Of a stretch of 64,000 nucleotides of DNA, positions 33,785 through 48,031 are shown piece after piece. The notes beneath the pieces are model-generated. The model saw only the letters and a list, made by a program, of their open reading frames with translations, had not been told where the DNA came from and searched no databases. Source of the DNA: Diphasiastrum complanatum (taxonomy: Eukaryota; Streptophyta; Lycopodiopsida; Lycopodiales; Lycopodiaceae). Where the stretch lies: positions 40,940,519 through 41,004,518 of the forward strand of contig CM055096.1 of the NCBI GenBank assembly GCA_029204225.1, in the 5' to 3' direction. Made by a program: the position numbers and the translations under genes. Position 1 is the first letter of the stretch; the number at the start of each line of letters is the position of its first letter.

Positions 33785-35108
33785 TCATGTATAGTTCTTG
33801 CTTTTTCCTATATTTTGTCCAGAAACCACTGAGCTAGGGTTGTTTAGGTTGAAAAAACCAGGCCTTTGATTTGAGCTTTGGAAGAATTTATCTTGGAGAG
33901 TGAAAAAACTTGGTCTTTTGAGGAGGTGTTCAATCTCTCTGATGTTTTGAGCATCTCCTAAGTAGGCAAGGAGTTCAGCAAAAGGGTTTGCAGCAAGCTC
34001 TATAGATGCATCAATCATATACTGGCGTAAGAAAAGAAAAGTAAGGTGTGACTTGACAACATCTCTGGCGGGTTTGTGTAGCCAAAGAAAAAAAGGCATT
34101 CATCTGATTTTGAAAGGATGCACCAGGGAGGAATTTACTAAGATTGTTCATCATGAACCATACACCATGATCAAACCAAACAATAGAAGAGTTGTTTTTG
34201 CACTTTTCACCACATCTACATTTGAAGAAGGGTCTCTTCCAGTTCCAGATTCTAGTTTGGTGCATCTTCATTCTACTGAAACCGGTAACAAAGTGTCCAC
34301 AAACTCGAGCCCAGGTTTGCTCAGAAGGGCAACGAGAAGGTTCAAACAAGTTCATGCATATAATATTGTCAAAGGCAATGGGTGTCTCAAGTGAAGTATT
34401 CTTGTTTAGAGCAGCAAGTTTGCAGGTTTGTACTTCTTTTTCAGTCAGGTGTGCAAGTAGAATCTAGAGTTCAATAGTTATGGGAGCAAGAAAGTTCACA
34501 GTGGGTAAGCTCTAAAGTTTGAAAGCAGTGCGAGAATATCTGAACTCAATAGTTCGGCTAGGAACCATGGGAATTTGGCAGTTTTTAGCTTGGAAGAACT
34601 CAAAGGTGGATTGGTCTTCAATGTCACAAATATCTTGCAAAAATATTTCAAGTTATGAAGCACTATCTTCATCCAACTCATCTAAAAAGACAAGAGGGTG
34701 TGGAGAGAGGGGTGTATCAGGAATGGTAAGAGTCGGCTCGGTAGACAAGGAGTCATTTTTTTTTTCAATGCAAGCAAAGACTTTTCTGATATTTTGTTTA
34801 AAAAATCTTTCTTCCTCTTCAAATTTATCAACAAGACTGGCTAAATTAGGAGCAAAATTTTTCACAATTCCCAAAGGGTCAATATGGTTTTTACCATAAT
34901 CCATATAAATTTTAACCCAATGTAAGGTATCTAAGAGATCAATAAAGCAGAGCACTTTATCCTCTGGTCCAGCGGCATTACAAGTAGCACGATCAGTTTC
35001 AATAATAAAACTATGCAACATCACAACTCTTTTCATGCAACAGATCAAAGTTTGAATGAAACAATTAGGGGGAGGAAGGGGCTCCCCGTAACCAAGATCA
35101 ACAACATC
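33785..35108 (-). pseudogene. Decayed unrecognised protein-coding sequence, about 440 codons
   Basis: One minus-strand frame can be followed from 35108 to about 34090 with only three stops (near 34654, 34512 and 34475). It continues one frame over from 34099 to 33785; the shift coincides with an A-run near 34088 (plus strand). TTTCAG directly before 35108 looks like a splice acceptor, so earlier exons may exist. Visible peptide: LGYGEPLPPPNCFIQTLICC, DPLGIVKNFAPNLASLVDKF, a Pro-rich linker (TIPDTPLSPHPLVF), a Cys-rich FFKCRCGEKCKNN, ARDVVKSHLTFLFLRQYMID and a hydrophilic end. I recognise no family. It could be a host pseudogene, an unusual mobile element or an old viral insertion; nothing in the sequence decides. 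Confidence 0.45.
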
Positions 35109-35223
35109 CTGAAACTAACCTAAGGACTAAACCATGAAAAAGAAGAAGAAGCCTTTATTAGCCTATGAATCCACATAATGTAAAGGTTTGATACTATCTC
35201 GACCAAAGGATAGTCGAATTTAC

Positions 35224-35350
35224 ACCACAAGGATGCATAGAGAGAGATTAATGACACATAGCTCCTCTTGCCAAAGCAAGACCAAACCTTTTGAAACCTT
35301 TATTCATAACCCAACAAGGTAAAATATAGCTGAAAGCATACAATACTTTA
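35224..35350 (-). repeat. Dispersed repeat R, partial inverted copy
   Basis: The minus strand reads TTGGGTTATGAATAAAGGTT then TCAAAAGGTTTGGTCTTGCT, and ends near TTAATCTCTCTC. It matches the last 125 bases of the copy at 37440-38036 almost perfectly but is inverted. Confidence 0.8.
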
Positions 35351-35384
35351 TGTCATAAATAAATGCTCTTGTCTATAAATACAA

Positions 35385-37439
<2,055 letters not shown>

Positions 37440-38036
37440 TAGGTTGTATTGTTTCTTAAGGCACGATCTATATCTAGTTGGCGTGCTCTTGGAAAGCTTG
37501 GATATGCTCAAGAGTTTTGAAAATGGTACTTTACCTATTATGGATTCAGGTATAGGTATGGCATGGATTTGCCCCATATCTGAGTACTGATCCACACTAT
37601 CTCTCTTTTGCTAATCGCAACATATACTCAGACTTTATAAATTTATACGGACCAGTACCATAAAACTGATCAGAATGGTGGAATGCCTTGATACAGTAAT
37701 AATATGGGACAGCCTATCGCTATTATTTACGTTTTATTTTTTCATCAAATATTTTAAGTTGTTAAGCTGCTAAACTTATTTTGGACATGGATAACAACTA
37801 ACGTTCGATGTTGACACCTGTCTTCCTCATTATGCTAACTCGTGCGGTTTTGTGTGGTGGGATGGTGGCAGGTATTAGCTGGATGTCTTGAAATTTGTTT
37901 TGCTTCACGGTGCTTTTCTTTGAAGTATTGTATGCTTTTAGCTATGTTTTACTTTGTTGGGTTATGAATAAAGGTTTCAAAAGGTTTGGTCTTGCTTTGG
38001 CAAGAGGAGCTATGTGTTGTTAATCTCTCTCTCCCC
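37440..38036 (+). repeat. Dispersed repeat R, second direct copy
   Basis: This matches 35385-36040 over about 600 bases with moderate divergence and ends GTTAATCTCTCTCTCCCCC. It shares the final segment with the inverted partial copy at 35224-35350. Confidence 0.8.
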
Positions 38037-39959
38037 CATTGGCACTCTAGTCGCTCCCTCCATCTCCTTTTCTCCATCATTATGGCACCAATATAGAAAA
38101 TGGGAATCTAGCTCTCCCTAGTCCCCAAATCCCTTTAATCAGTGCTTAATTTGGATATTTTCAGCAGGGCTAACCATAAAGCAGTTTCAGATTTAGGGGC
38201 TATACAAGTTCTCTCTCCTCTCCATCAACACAACAAAGAGTTTTAGTAGCACTTCTCTTCTCTATACCAAAGCAATAGAGTAGGTTAAAGCCTTTTCTTC
38301 TCTTCTTGGATAGTTGGCTTGGTGCTTACAATAGTGTGCTACTCATTAGCCAATGGACAGAGATAGTCATGTAATTTTTTCATTTTTGTGAAATGGATTG
38401 CAAGTATAGCTCAATCAATGTACTCCACCCATTTTATACATACCAACATCTTCTCCCAAATAAATCATGGTTGATTTTTTTTAGCTCTGTCCTCTCTAAA
38501 CTACATACACACTATTCAATGCAAATTATTCTACATGTGTTGTATGCTCATGCTATTTATTGCTGCATAAAGAGTTCTAATGTATGTTGTTTAAAATCTA
38601 AAATTAACGCTTGTGGATTTTTAAGCATGGACTCACATTTATTGGACTTATGTAATTGATTAGTTTCAATTTTTCCATTGACCTCGTTGATAGGGGAATC
38701 TTATGATGTCTTTTTCTTGCTCTGCAAATGGGAGTTTATAAGTGGGTCTAGGATTTTGTATGATTGTCCATTTATAGATTAAGGAAGCAAAATCCTGTAG
38801 TGAGATGAAGATAAAAGCTTTTGAACCTCCAAGCATTCAACTTTCACAAATGTCTTCAAAGTTTTCTTGATTTTATGAAGTTTCTTAAACATTATACTAC
38901 TCTTGATCTTTTGTAGATAAAAGCCTCTCTATTCATTTAACTACTGAAGGCCTGGTCTAGTTAAAGAAGTACCCAAAACTTTAGAGACTTACATTAATAG
39001 ATGATAGTGGTTTGCTCAACTAATGATTTTGAAAACAAATTCACATGCATTTAATCAGGTTTATAACATACAAAACACCAGGTGTCACTATAATGTTGTG
39101 TAGAAACCTCTAAAATAAAAGGTCTCACTCCTTGACACTTTGTTACACTTGGCATAATATCATTACAAACAAGTACTAAGAATGTTGGCATATATGAAGA
39201 GCATGCTTTGTGGTCTTCATGTATTGTTGTTTAGACCATTACAACACAGTGAGGTGTTTGACTGCCAATTTGTTCTTGTGTTCCATTTTGTCTTAGGTCT
39301 ATTACCTTATGGTAGCATCCGGTTTTCAACCATACCAGCCACTTTCGGTTGGATCCCAAGCTTATGGATGGAGCCATAACGATTAGTGGAGTCAACAATT
39401 TGTGGACTCCATTAATGTTGTGCCCTCCAACTAGGAACTGACTCATAGAAGCTTCTAGTTCAAAGACCAATCATAAAACATATGTTTGCAAATGTTTCCA
39501 TATCCCCTTCCCTCAACGGTGTTCAACAACTAACCATAGGAAAAAAGTCAAGAGCGGTGGACGTGGGAGAAGTAGACGTAAATGTGAATAAGACAAAGGG
39601 CAAGAGATGGAAGGAGCAATGGATAGTTACACTGATACACATCTGAGGTCAGATGCAACTAGAGTTCATGAAGCCCCCTAAGCAGGGGGTGGATTTGTGG
39701 CATAAACTATTTTGTGAGGTTGTGCTCCAATAGTGTTGATTTTGATAACGATGCATAAGCTTGTCCAGAAAACTGGAAGACCATTTATGCATATTACGAG
39801 GAGGAAAAAACCTCCAATGAAATTTCTTGGAATGCACGGTCCAACAAATGTAAATGGTTCACAATAGTTGATGAATATATGCACGATAGACCCCATGTTG
39901 TCCGTTATGCCCATGTGAGTGCACACGAGGCTTTTTATTAACCAATTATTAAAGATTCA
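38037..39959. other. No gene recognised
   Basis: Frames below 90 codons without motifs. The minus frames around 39926-39649 lie downstream of the LINE relic and may be its decayed tail, but this is not demonstrable by eye. Confidence 0.4.
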
Positions 39960-40590
39960 AGTAATAAAAATATAGCCAAAAAAGAAAAAGTTATTGCAAA
40001 CAATTTTTTTTGCTCCACAATTATTTTTCCTACACTTCCTTGGGATAGTAAAGAGAGTTGTAGACCTAAGGATTCTTCTATCTACACAATAAGTTCCACC
40101 CAAATTTGTTCTCTAATTTTAGCCCCAAGTATCTCTATGAAGAGAATGCTTAATAAATTTCCCTCTGAATGTGATGTTTACTTTTTGGCCGCGTTATAAA
40201 ATTTACCTCTACAATTTCCATAAATGTTGACTTTTGAGTGTTTAACAATTTGCAAAACTCACTTAAAGGATGCCTTTTCCTTTGCTAGTACAACCACATC
40301 ATCTACTTAAATCATGAGTAGCACAAGCATAGCATGTAGTACAAAATCCTTCACCAAGTCATTTGTTCCATGTCTCTAATTCATCGATAGAGTATTTGAA
40401 GAGGGGAAACCGATTGGGTTGAAGGGGGGAGGGGCATGTGGCCAAATAGACATTTCCATATATTTGATCAATTTCCAGCAAGTATATCTATTGTGAAAAA
40501 AAGTTATATGCCTCATTTTCTTCTCCAAACCCTTTATAATATAGCAAGTGAACTCTCCAAATACTCTCCCACCCATATAATTCTTTAAAT
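39960..40590 (-). pseudogene. LINE reverse transcriptase relic
   Basis: Minus-strand peptides in order: GFPSSNTLSMN, a stop, GTNDLVKDFVLHAMLVLLMI, a stop, VDDVVVLAKEKASFK, and later LQIVKHSKVNIYGN. LINE enzymes read G.PLSPTLF...I..L.....LLYADDVVLLA.. at this point, so the YADD box has become stop-VDD. More distal RT-thumb-like peptide is scattered over frames near 40100-39960. Identification rests on the spacing of these motifs, and the copy is heavily decayed. Confidence 0.5.
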
Positions 40591-43400
40591 TCTAGGTTGA
40601 TTTTTATTGAAGCCTCACATATACATCACTAGCATCACACTTCGCACAGTTCCAAGACACCAAACTCGTCCATTGTCGCAAAAACAACTTGAGTACAAAG
40701 ACTGTCCAAATGATAAACGTTAAGAGCCCCAGATCCATATGCAAAAACTTCTCTCCTCTTTGCTTGTCCCTTTATGAACTACCTTTGCCATTTCTCAAAT
40801 ATTTATTCTTGCATTGTGTTTCCTTCATGCCCCGCTCTTATCAATTTCTTCCATGTTGTTTAGAAATTTTGCCTTGATTAGATCTTCATTCAACAAATTG
40901 CTCTTGCATCTAAGATGGCTTTTGCATTTCAAAACCCATGCTCTTCCTTGTGCATGCATCTTTGAGCTTTCTAAATATGTCCCCTGACCTGAAGCGTTTG
41001 TCTACTCTATACGTGTAAGAGACAACTTACCTATCGTACCCCTACTTCTTCCTTCAAACCCAATGTCCTCAAGTGGAGGTCCCTTTGTCTTCTTTCATCC
41101 TCCCTCAATATAGAGTTTTTTTTTGTTTTGCTTTATCATGACCCTTGTAGGAGGATCCTTAGTACAATATGACAAATTCTTCCATTATTTCTCGCACTTG
41201 GCTAACAACCTTCTTATATTTTCCATTCCATGTCTTTTCTTTTTGTCTCTTGCAGCCTGTCCAAGAAGCATTTCAGATGGATTTGACGCCAAGATACTCT
41301 TCTTTCAATCAAATCATTTGACACCTCGATACAAGTATTTTCTGGTCAAGGCATAGCTTAATGTCGTGATGCTATCCCACTAGGTGGTCCCTTCTCGCAT
41401 GCCTGTGTTGCTGGAGAGAGAGAGAGAGAGAGAGAGTGAGAGAGAGAGAGACAGAGAATTCTTTGGCATTTTCCTTCTTCACAGGGGTCGATGCAAAGAG
41501 AGAATGTTGTTGCATTCACGAGCTTTTCTGGCTGTTATGCACATTTGGTCGACCAGTTGATCTTCTTGACCTCTGCAGGCAGGCTATATTTATGAAATGC
41601 ATTTTCATCTACTACAGCCTCGAACTATCAGCTTCGAAATGAAATGCATTTAGTCTTGTTGCACTAAATGAATCCTAAAAATCATTGTTTTATCCCTGAA
41701 ATTCCAATTTCCATAACCTATCATATCAATCATTTCTGAAATATTCCAAGGGTCATCCTAAGCAGTGCAAGACAGTGATGACTTTAAATGTGAGTGACAG
41801 TTGAAATTGCTGCAACTATTTCAATAATACTCGACGGTTACAAATCATTCAATGATCATTAGGGCTCTATATAATTATACACCGGCTAGCAAAATCAAAG
41901 CTCCATACCAACCCTGCAACAATATTCCTATTTATTCTGTAAGTTAAGATACTAGACGTCTGCTCGACTGTCTGAAGAACTCCAAATACTCTAACAAAAG
42001 ACATGCTGTTGATTTCTGACAAGGTCAAAAACCCCCTTGTTCCAGGCTCTAATGGTAAGAATCACAAGATTCAAGATTTGTCCATGAAGATGAGCATTGA
42101 TCATATAGCTTACCAAGGGATATCAGCAAATAGACAGCCAACTTTGCACATCCTATTTTGTTATTAACTGCAATCAGTCAAATTTCAGAGCAGCAATTTA
42201 CAATATGGTCTGCAAGTGAGCAAACCCATAGGAATGCCTTCTTTCTCATACACAATCTTGTGACTTAGTATGAGGATATCATAGATGTTAGATGCATAGA
42301 ATAGAAGAAAACTTATGGAGTCTAGCTAATCAGCTTTTTGACTAATGTATTCTATCCAACTCCATAGCTACCATGCTATTCAGATCAAGGCATATTGACA
42401 ACACCTCAAACAAGGTCAAAGGAATTAGTCAAAATGGAAGATTTAATGGTGTACTCTAGTTCATCTTTTTCCTTATAATTGATCATAAAGACCAGCGCTA
42501 TTCTCTATATTTTTGTTTGAGAAGTAGCGACTGAGAAATGTTGAAGACTATTCTAGTTGACAATAGCAAAACACTATTCAGGACTTCTGTGATATGCTAC
42601 AATATGTAATTTTGGTGAATTACAACCTTTGTTACTCATTTTGCAGACAATGTCATTCCATCAACTCTAGGCATCTTGACCTGTTGTAGCATTCATGCAA
42701 GCTATTCTCTAACAGCCCTTCAGTACTCTAGGATATTTTTGGCTTTTCACTTGGCATTCACAGAGGATTCATCTATCCCTACAATGCATTTTATTTAATT
42801 TTGCTTAAGCTCTCTAAAAAATTAATATCATAGCAGTGTTCATCATAGTAGGCTCATTTTTGTTCTTTGGTAGCATTGTCGGTCCATTTTTATAGCTTGT
42901 TTGCTTCAATGTCTCATCCTTGAGCATTTGTCCTTTCTAGCAAAGATCTTCTTGCTTGCAAACCTCTTTCCTGTCAGACACTATCATTCTTAGAATAAAG
43001 AATTTCTTTCCCAAATGTTAACATTCCCAAAAGGCGATAGCCATCCAAACTGAACCGTTTAGGTTCCAAAATAGATCATTTAGATAGGCAAATATGAAAT
43101 ACCATCTCGGCACCACCAAGACAAAATTTGCAGCACATCAAGGAGCCACCATAGGAATTCAAAGACACAAAATAAGCATTACACTGACAGATCAGGATAA
43201 TTTACAGTACCTGCTATGATTTGAACTGTGATAAAACATGATATCGTGAAGAATTGTGAAAGATAGCCACGATTGGAGCCTAGATACACCACTATTCCAC
43301 TGAGTTATCAATACTTTGTACTTCAAGCCTGGTTAAAGGTTGAGGTTCCTCCACGCAGCTCATTAACAGAAATTATCAGACAAATAGAGAGCTATATATT
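40591..43400. other. No gene recognised; includes a GA microsatellite
   Basis: A GA repeat interrupted by T and C lies at 41414-41456. No coding domain is recognised. The right end probably contains the distal 3' UTR of the auxilin-like gene. Confidence 0.4.
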
Positions 43401-43633
43401 TTCAAGTTAGAGCAGATAAGCATAATCAAAACCCTTGAGAAGATCCCAGGCTTGGATGCTCAAAATTCATATGAAGCCATGCATCATTGGAGGGTGTGCC
43501 ACAGCCAATCAAGTTAAACTGAAACCTCCGCCGAAGGTGAAGTTGTGTTTGCTCAAAAGATTGATGCCTTGAAATATGCACAAAGAGCTTGTTTGGTAAC
43601 CAGGAGAACACACTCTGATGTGTTCACTTAGCC

Positions 43634-43672
43634 TTATTTTTGCTCGTCAATATTAAATTTGTTCCAAGCTTC
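43634..43672 (-). CDS. AUL1: Auxilin-like J-domain protein, last exon
   Basis: The minus strand has acceptor TTATGCAG followed by GAAGCTTGGAACAAA, encoding EAWNKFNIDEQK and a TAA stop. Plant auxilin-like proteins end in EAWN.FN.EE after DLLK, so this completes the J domain of the exon at 47855-48031, which ends exactly at DLLK with donor GTATTG. The phase is 0 on both sides. The intron between them is 4182 bases. Reading through that donor instead would add ten residues and stop. No AATAAA is obvious just downstream. Confidence 0.85.
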   Translation of the reverse strand, partial: EAWNKFNIDEQK

Positions 43673-46034
43673 CTGCATAATGTAACGGCTCCATAATTGA
43701 AAATCTACACAGAATAAAAGAGGTTTTGTCCATAATAACAAACACAACTGAATAAGCATATTCTTTCACATTAGTAAAGCACCTAAAGCACAGAACTTGT
43801 CCAGCTTGTAAAAACTGGCTTCCTAGAAAATTAACTACTTGTACGTCCAGTGAAGCCCGGTACAAAATTCTTCGACTTTGTTCTCCTTTCTTTTTTCAAA
43901 TTCTCAACCTTTACTAATGCTTACACTTCATATCATCCGCAAAGTTGTTACTTTAACAGGGACTTCAAAGAAACTTTTCTACTTGTAGATCTACTTCAAT
44001 AAGTCCGATGAAACCACCCACCCACACACATCAGTAATATTGTCATAATTCCAAAATGTGCAAGCTCACAAAACCCTGTTAGTTATGCACAAATGAGTTG
44101 GACCTACGGTACCGGCAAGTCATGTGGAATAAACCATGTTCGGACCCAGTAACCCTAAATGGTGGCTTTTTGGAAGGTTTTCTTAAGGTCCTTAAGAATG
44201 ATATAAGTAAAGGAGCTCATAGCCATTCCGTAGTTGATTGATTTGATGCTTTGAGTCCATAGGAGGCTCTAGAGCAGTTCTTTGTAGGGAATCTGCGACT
44301 ACTCTTCCTGGTTGTTGTTGATGCTCATACAGTATTCTTAGTTGGAGATTGCTTAATGCTCATCACTTCATGTTCACATATGTGATTTTCTTCACAGCTT
44401 AGTATCGGAGCACTTTCCTGGTATCACAGATTTAGGTGCTCCTTTTCTCTATTTTCAGTTTTTTTTGCCTTTGGGAGAAAGCCCTTGTTTTTTTTTCCAT
44501 TTTCTTTATGTTTCTTGGTGATTGGCATGGTGCCTGTTAATAACTATATCTAGTAGAAATCTTCCTTTTCAGTTGGAATTCTAGAGACGACTTGGGGCGG
44601 TTTGCTGCTTGTGAATTGGATCACATAGGCCCAAGGTTTAGATCTATGCTGTCTAACATAACCGTTATTAGTGAAGGGTAAGATGTCTACATGCAGCTTC
44701 TCAATTCATAATCATTGGATGAGGCTTGAATTTAGAGGTTGATATACCCTGGTGTGGGAGTGGGCTTACAAAACCACTAGAGATCCCAAAGCTCAAAGAT
44801 AGGGAGGAGCTCCAAAACCACACAAAGCAAGCTTAACCAAAAGATGCTAATTCAACCAGTTCTAATCCTTTGACCTATTTTTTATTTTTGAGTAGCTTTC
44901 TGACTTGCTAAGCCTTCCCCACTCATGGCCATATTGGTCGAGGACCCCACCTATACTATACATACAGAGGTGGTAGATGTCCATGGAATGGCCAATTTCA
45001 TTCTATCAGAGGGTGGATAGTTCATTCACATGCTTATGCCAGGATGTTTGCTACTCTATCCTCAAGATGTAGGTATGGTATGTGATTGTTGATGGTGGGG
45101 CTCTGGCAATATGTGACGTTGTGATCGGCTGGAGACCTGAGCATGCTTTATTTGGTATGAGACGACAGCGTCTCTATGGAGGGTGGTTACTGAGCATTCG
45201 TCACCAATTGTGTCTCTTTGGTTTCGACGATGGATATTCTAATAGTTGGTAATAGAGCCACCGATCTTAATGAATAAGGTGTAATTGTTGTATCTTTCTT
45301 TGGTTCTCCCATATTTCATGAATTTATCATCTCAGAACTTGTATTTCATCGTTGAAAGACTATGAATGTGTTCGCTTTTGTTTGGTTGAAATCAGGTTTG
45401 ATTGTTGAAAAAACAGTGCTCTAATGCATGCTAAAGGGGTGTGGTTTTCTGCTTTTCTGGTAGTCGGGTTTTTGCTGCAAAATCTGCAAAAGCCAAATTA
45501 ATTTTTTGCTGAACCAAAAAGGGCAATAGGATGTGGTATTGTCATTGTTGGATTGATGGAGTAGTGTTTCCACCCGGTTAAGAATCCGGTTAAGAATCAA
45601 CCTTTTCAGAATCGGATGAATCGGCATGAATCGTGGTTCTAAACGGGTCCCTTCCAAAAAAATCAGAACTGGCAAATTTTTCTATTTTTTGCATTTTTTA
45701 GATATGCTAAAGAATATTAGTAGAATTATGGATACCTTGTGCATGTGCATTGTGTGATGCATCTCAATGTCTCATTGAGTCCTTCATCATCCAATTGTGT
45801 CAATTACTAGGTCAGCTTTAGCTCTGCTAGTTCTACTTACATTTATTCGAAGATGTTTTTACACACTCATGTATGTACTCACGCACTTGATATGTACTCT
45901 TTTGTCTTATGTGCCTTTTGGCACTAAAAGACATTCAGGAAGCTCTTTCTCTGTGGGGAATTCTGGATACCCAAAATGCAATTAAGGAGGTAAAACGTTT
46001 CCTTGAGACTACATTGGCTCATCATGTTAAAGGT

Positions 46035-46330
46035 TTGAATTCAACTTGGAGAACCATGAGAGTTGATGGAACGTTGTTCCGACACACATTTCGGAATGGG
46101 CATCTATGGTTGCAGCCACAGATACCTTTTCCAAATCTTTTGTTTGGAACATACATGACCGTTCCGACATGGAACACATTTCGGAACGACGTTCCAAACA
46201 CGTTTCGGTATGTGACCTAAAAATAGGTTTTAAATCCCCCTTTTTTTTTAATGTTTTTTTTTTAAATCGGTGAAAAGTAGAGAATGACATCAGACTGCCC
46301 CAAATAGCCTATTTAGGACTATTTGGCTGC
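46035..46330. repeat. MITE-like sequence with TTCCGACA...TTTCGGAA motifs, in an intron
   Basis: TTCCGACACACATTTCGGAA (46077-46096) and TTCCGACATGG-AACACATTTCGGAA (46162-46186) are near-palindromic duplicates. CCTAAAAATAGG, T-runs, and CCAAATAG...CTATTTGG (46299-46325) follow. A related tandem pair CGGTTAAGAATC-CGGTTAAGAATC lies at about 45576. Composition and motif style resemble the MITEs elsewhere in the window, but ends and target duplication could not be fixed. Confidence 0.4.
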
Positions 46331-47854
46331 CTTGAAAGATTGTTTAAGTAGCTCATATGGTGATAAGGAAATATCAATCCAAAACACAAAAAAAAAGAAA
46401 CTTTGCAAGTTCGTCATCCAAGTGACAAATAAATTGCAATATGATGGAAATGGAAGTTGTCACATAGCAATGAGCTCCTTGTTAATGCTTTCTACATCAC
46501 TCGCAAATAGACAAATAAGTTGCTGTACAATGGCATTGACTCCCAAAGGATGCTTTTCGGAAGTAGCGATACATGTTATTAGCCCCGAAGGTTATCATCC
46601 TGTTGTAGTCTAAAGTGCTATAATTAGGATCAAGGTGAGCCTTCTCAAATTTTCTAACCTATTTATTTGGTGCAAGCTTGTCCTTATTGGGTCCCCACTA
46701 TTATATAAATGCTACATACTTACGAAATAGAATGAGTGAAATGTAAAAAAAGAAGATTCAAAGATTTGGTATTTCTCTTTCTCCCCCAAAACAAAATTTG
46801 AAATCACATTTTTTGTAGCAGATTGTCCCTATTTTTTTCACTTAAGTATACATAATTTGTTTTTATTGGATGGATTTCAAGCATTTCACCCTTCCAAAAT
46901 CTTCTACCTGGTTTTGATTAGTTCGGTAAGGCTTCTAACATGTGTTTTGGTGATAGTTTGCTTTGATAGCACGTCATTCAAAAAACTAGTCTTGTTATCA
47001 TTTTTGAAGCAAGGATGTTTTTGAATCAGTATTCGATATTTTTTGGGAATCAGGGAGGTGAATATCAACGTTACTCTTTTTTGACGCAAGGATTTTTTTG
47101 AATCAGTATTCGAGACATTTTTTGGGAAAAGTTCATGTTTCAACAATGTATAAATCAGTATTCTTTTAAATGCTACAATGACTGCTCCTTTTCAAAATGC
47201 AATCTATTAGTGGGCTATTATATGTCTAAACAGTCCATTTAAGCAACCAATGTCATTCTGTCATATTAACTAATCTAAAAAAATTTGGCTCACATTCCGA
47301 AATATGTTCCATTACAAAATAGGCCTCTATGGGAAATTTAGAGACTTAACACTATCAAGTGAGGCTTCAAGACCATATCTATGCAAGCCATTGGTGAACG
47401 AATATTGTAAATCTAGCAGCTTCTTCCTGAGCGGTATTCATGGCTTGAAAGAATGAAGAAATTATTTGTATTCATCTAAGACTTGTGTTGTATGTGTACA
47501 CAGGTCGTCGAAGATTTAAAAAATTTCAGCAGACAGGCTTGACAGGATGTCAAGCCAGATGGGCTAGATTGTTGCTATGAAGCTTCTAGAACAAAGCTAT
47601 TATTGCAGTAAACCAGCTGTGCCTATCAAGAATGGATTCAAATATTTGTTTCAGTTTACGTGAAATTAGCTTAGCAAACTTGATTCTTCTATAAGAACTA
47701 GAAAGGAAGCTAAAATAAGTTACTCTTACAAGCAGCAGTATAGTAATCCTTATAAAGTGTTAAAATAACAAACCAAAAAGACATGTTAACTCTTGTTATG
47801 CCACGCCAAAAGTTTTTGAGATCATGTAAAATGGGTGTCAAGAACATGCAATAC

Positions 47855-48031
47855 CTTCAGAAGATCAAAAACCTTTTCTGCAATGTATTTTTGCCTTACG
47901 GTGGCACCTTTTTGCTGAACTTTATCTGGATGTACACACAGAGTTGCTTTTCTATACGCTCTTTTCACAGCAGCTGAACTGATGATGTCAGTCAGAGAAA
48001 TGGTTTGCCAGCCACATTCCTGCCACAATAC
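47855..48031 (-). CDS. AUL1: Auxilin-like J-domain protein, J-domain exon
   Basis: This 59-codon exon runs [59 protein letters not shown]. It contains the invariant His-Pro-Asp of J domains in CVHPDK, needed to stimulate the ATPase of Hsc70. The pattern GWQ.I.LT..I...[18 protein letters not shown]+GA is specific to auxilin-type proteins, which recruit Hsc70 to strip clathrin from coated vesicles. Acceptor ACACAG and donor GTATTG bound it, phase 0 to 0. The exon is highly conserved and shows no damage. Confidence 0.95.

Noticed and set aside
44124-44415. Possible LTR ending before TTAGTATCGGAGC, a primer-site-like sequence
   Set aside because: There are several mismatches to the tRNA-iMet site, no second LTR and no gag nearby.
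47822-47854. Extension of the J-domain frame by [10 protein letters not shown] before a stop
   Set aside because: It follows a good donor (AAG then GTATTG), and the family ending EAWN.FN is found downstream at 43672-43634, so this is intron.
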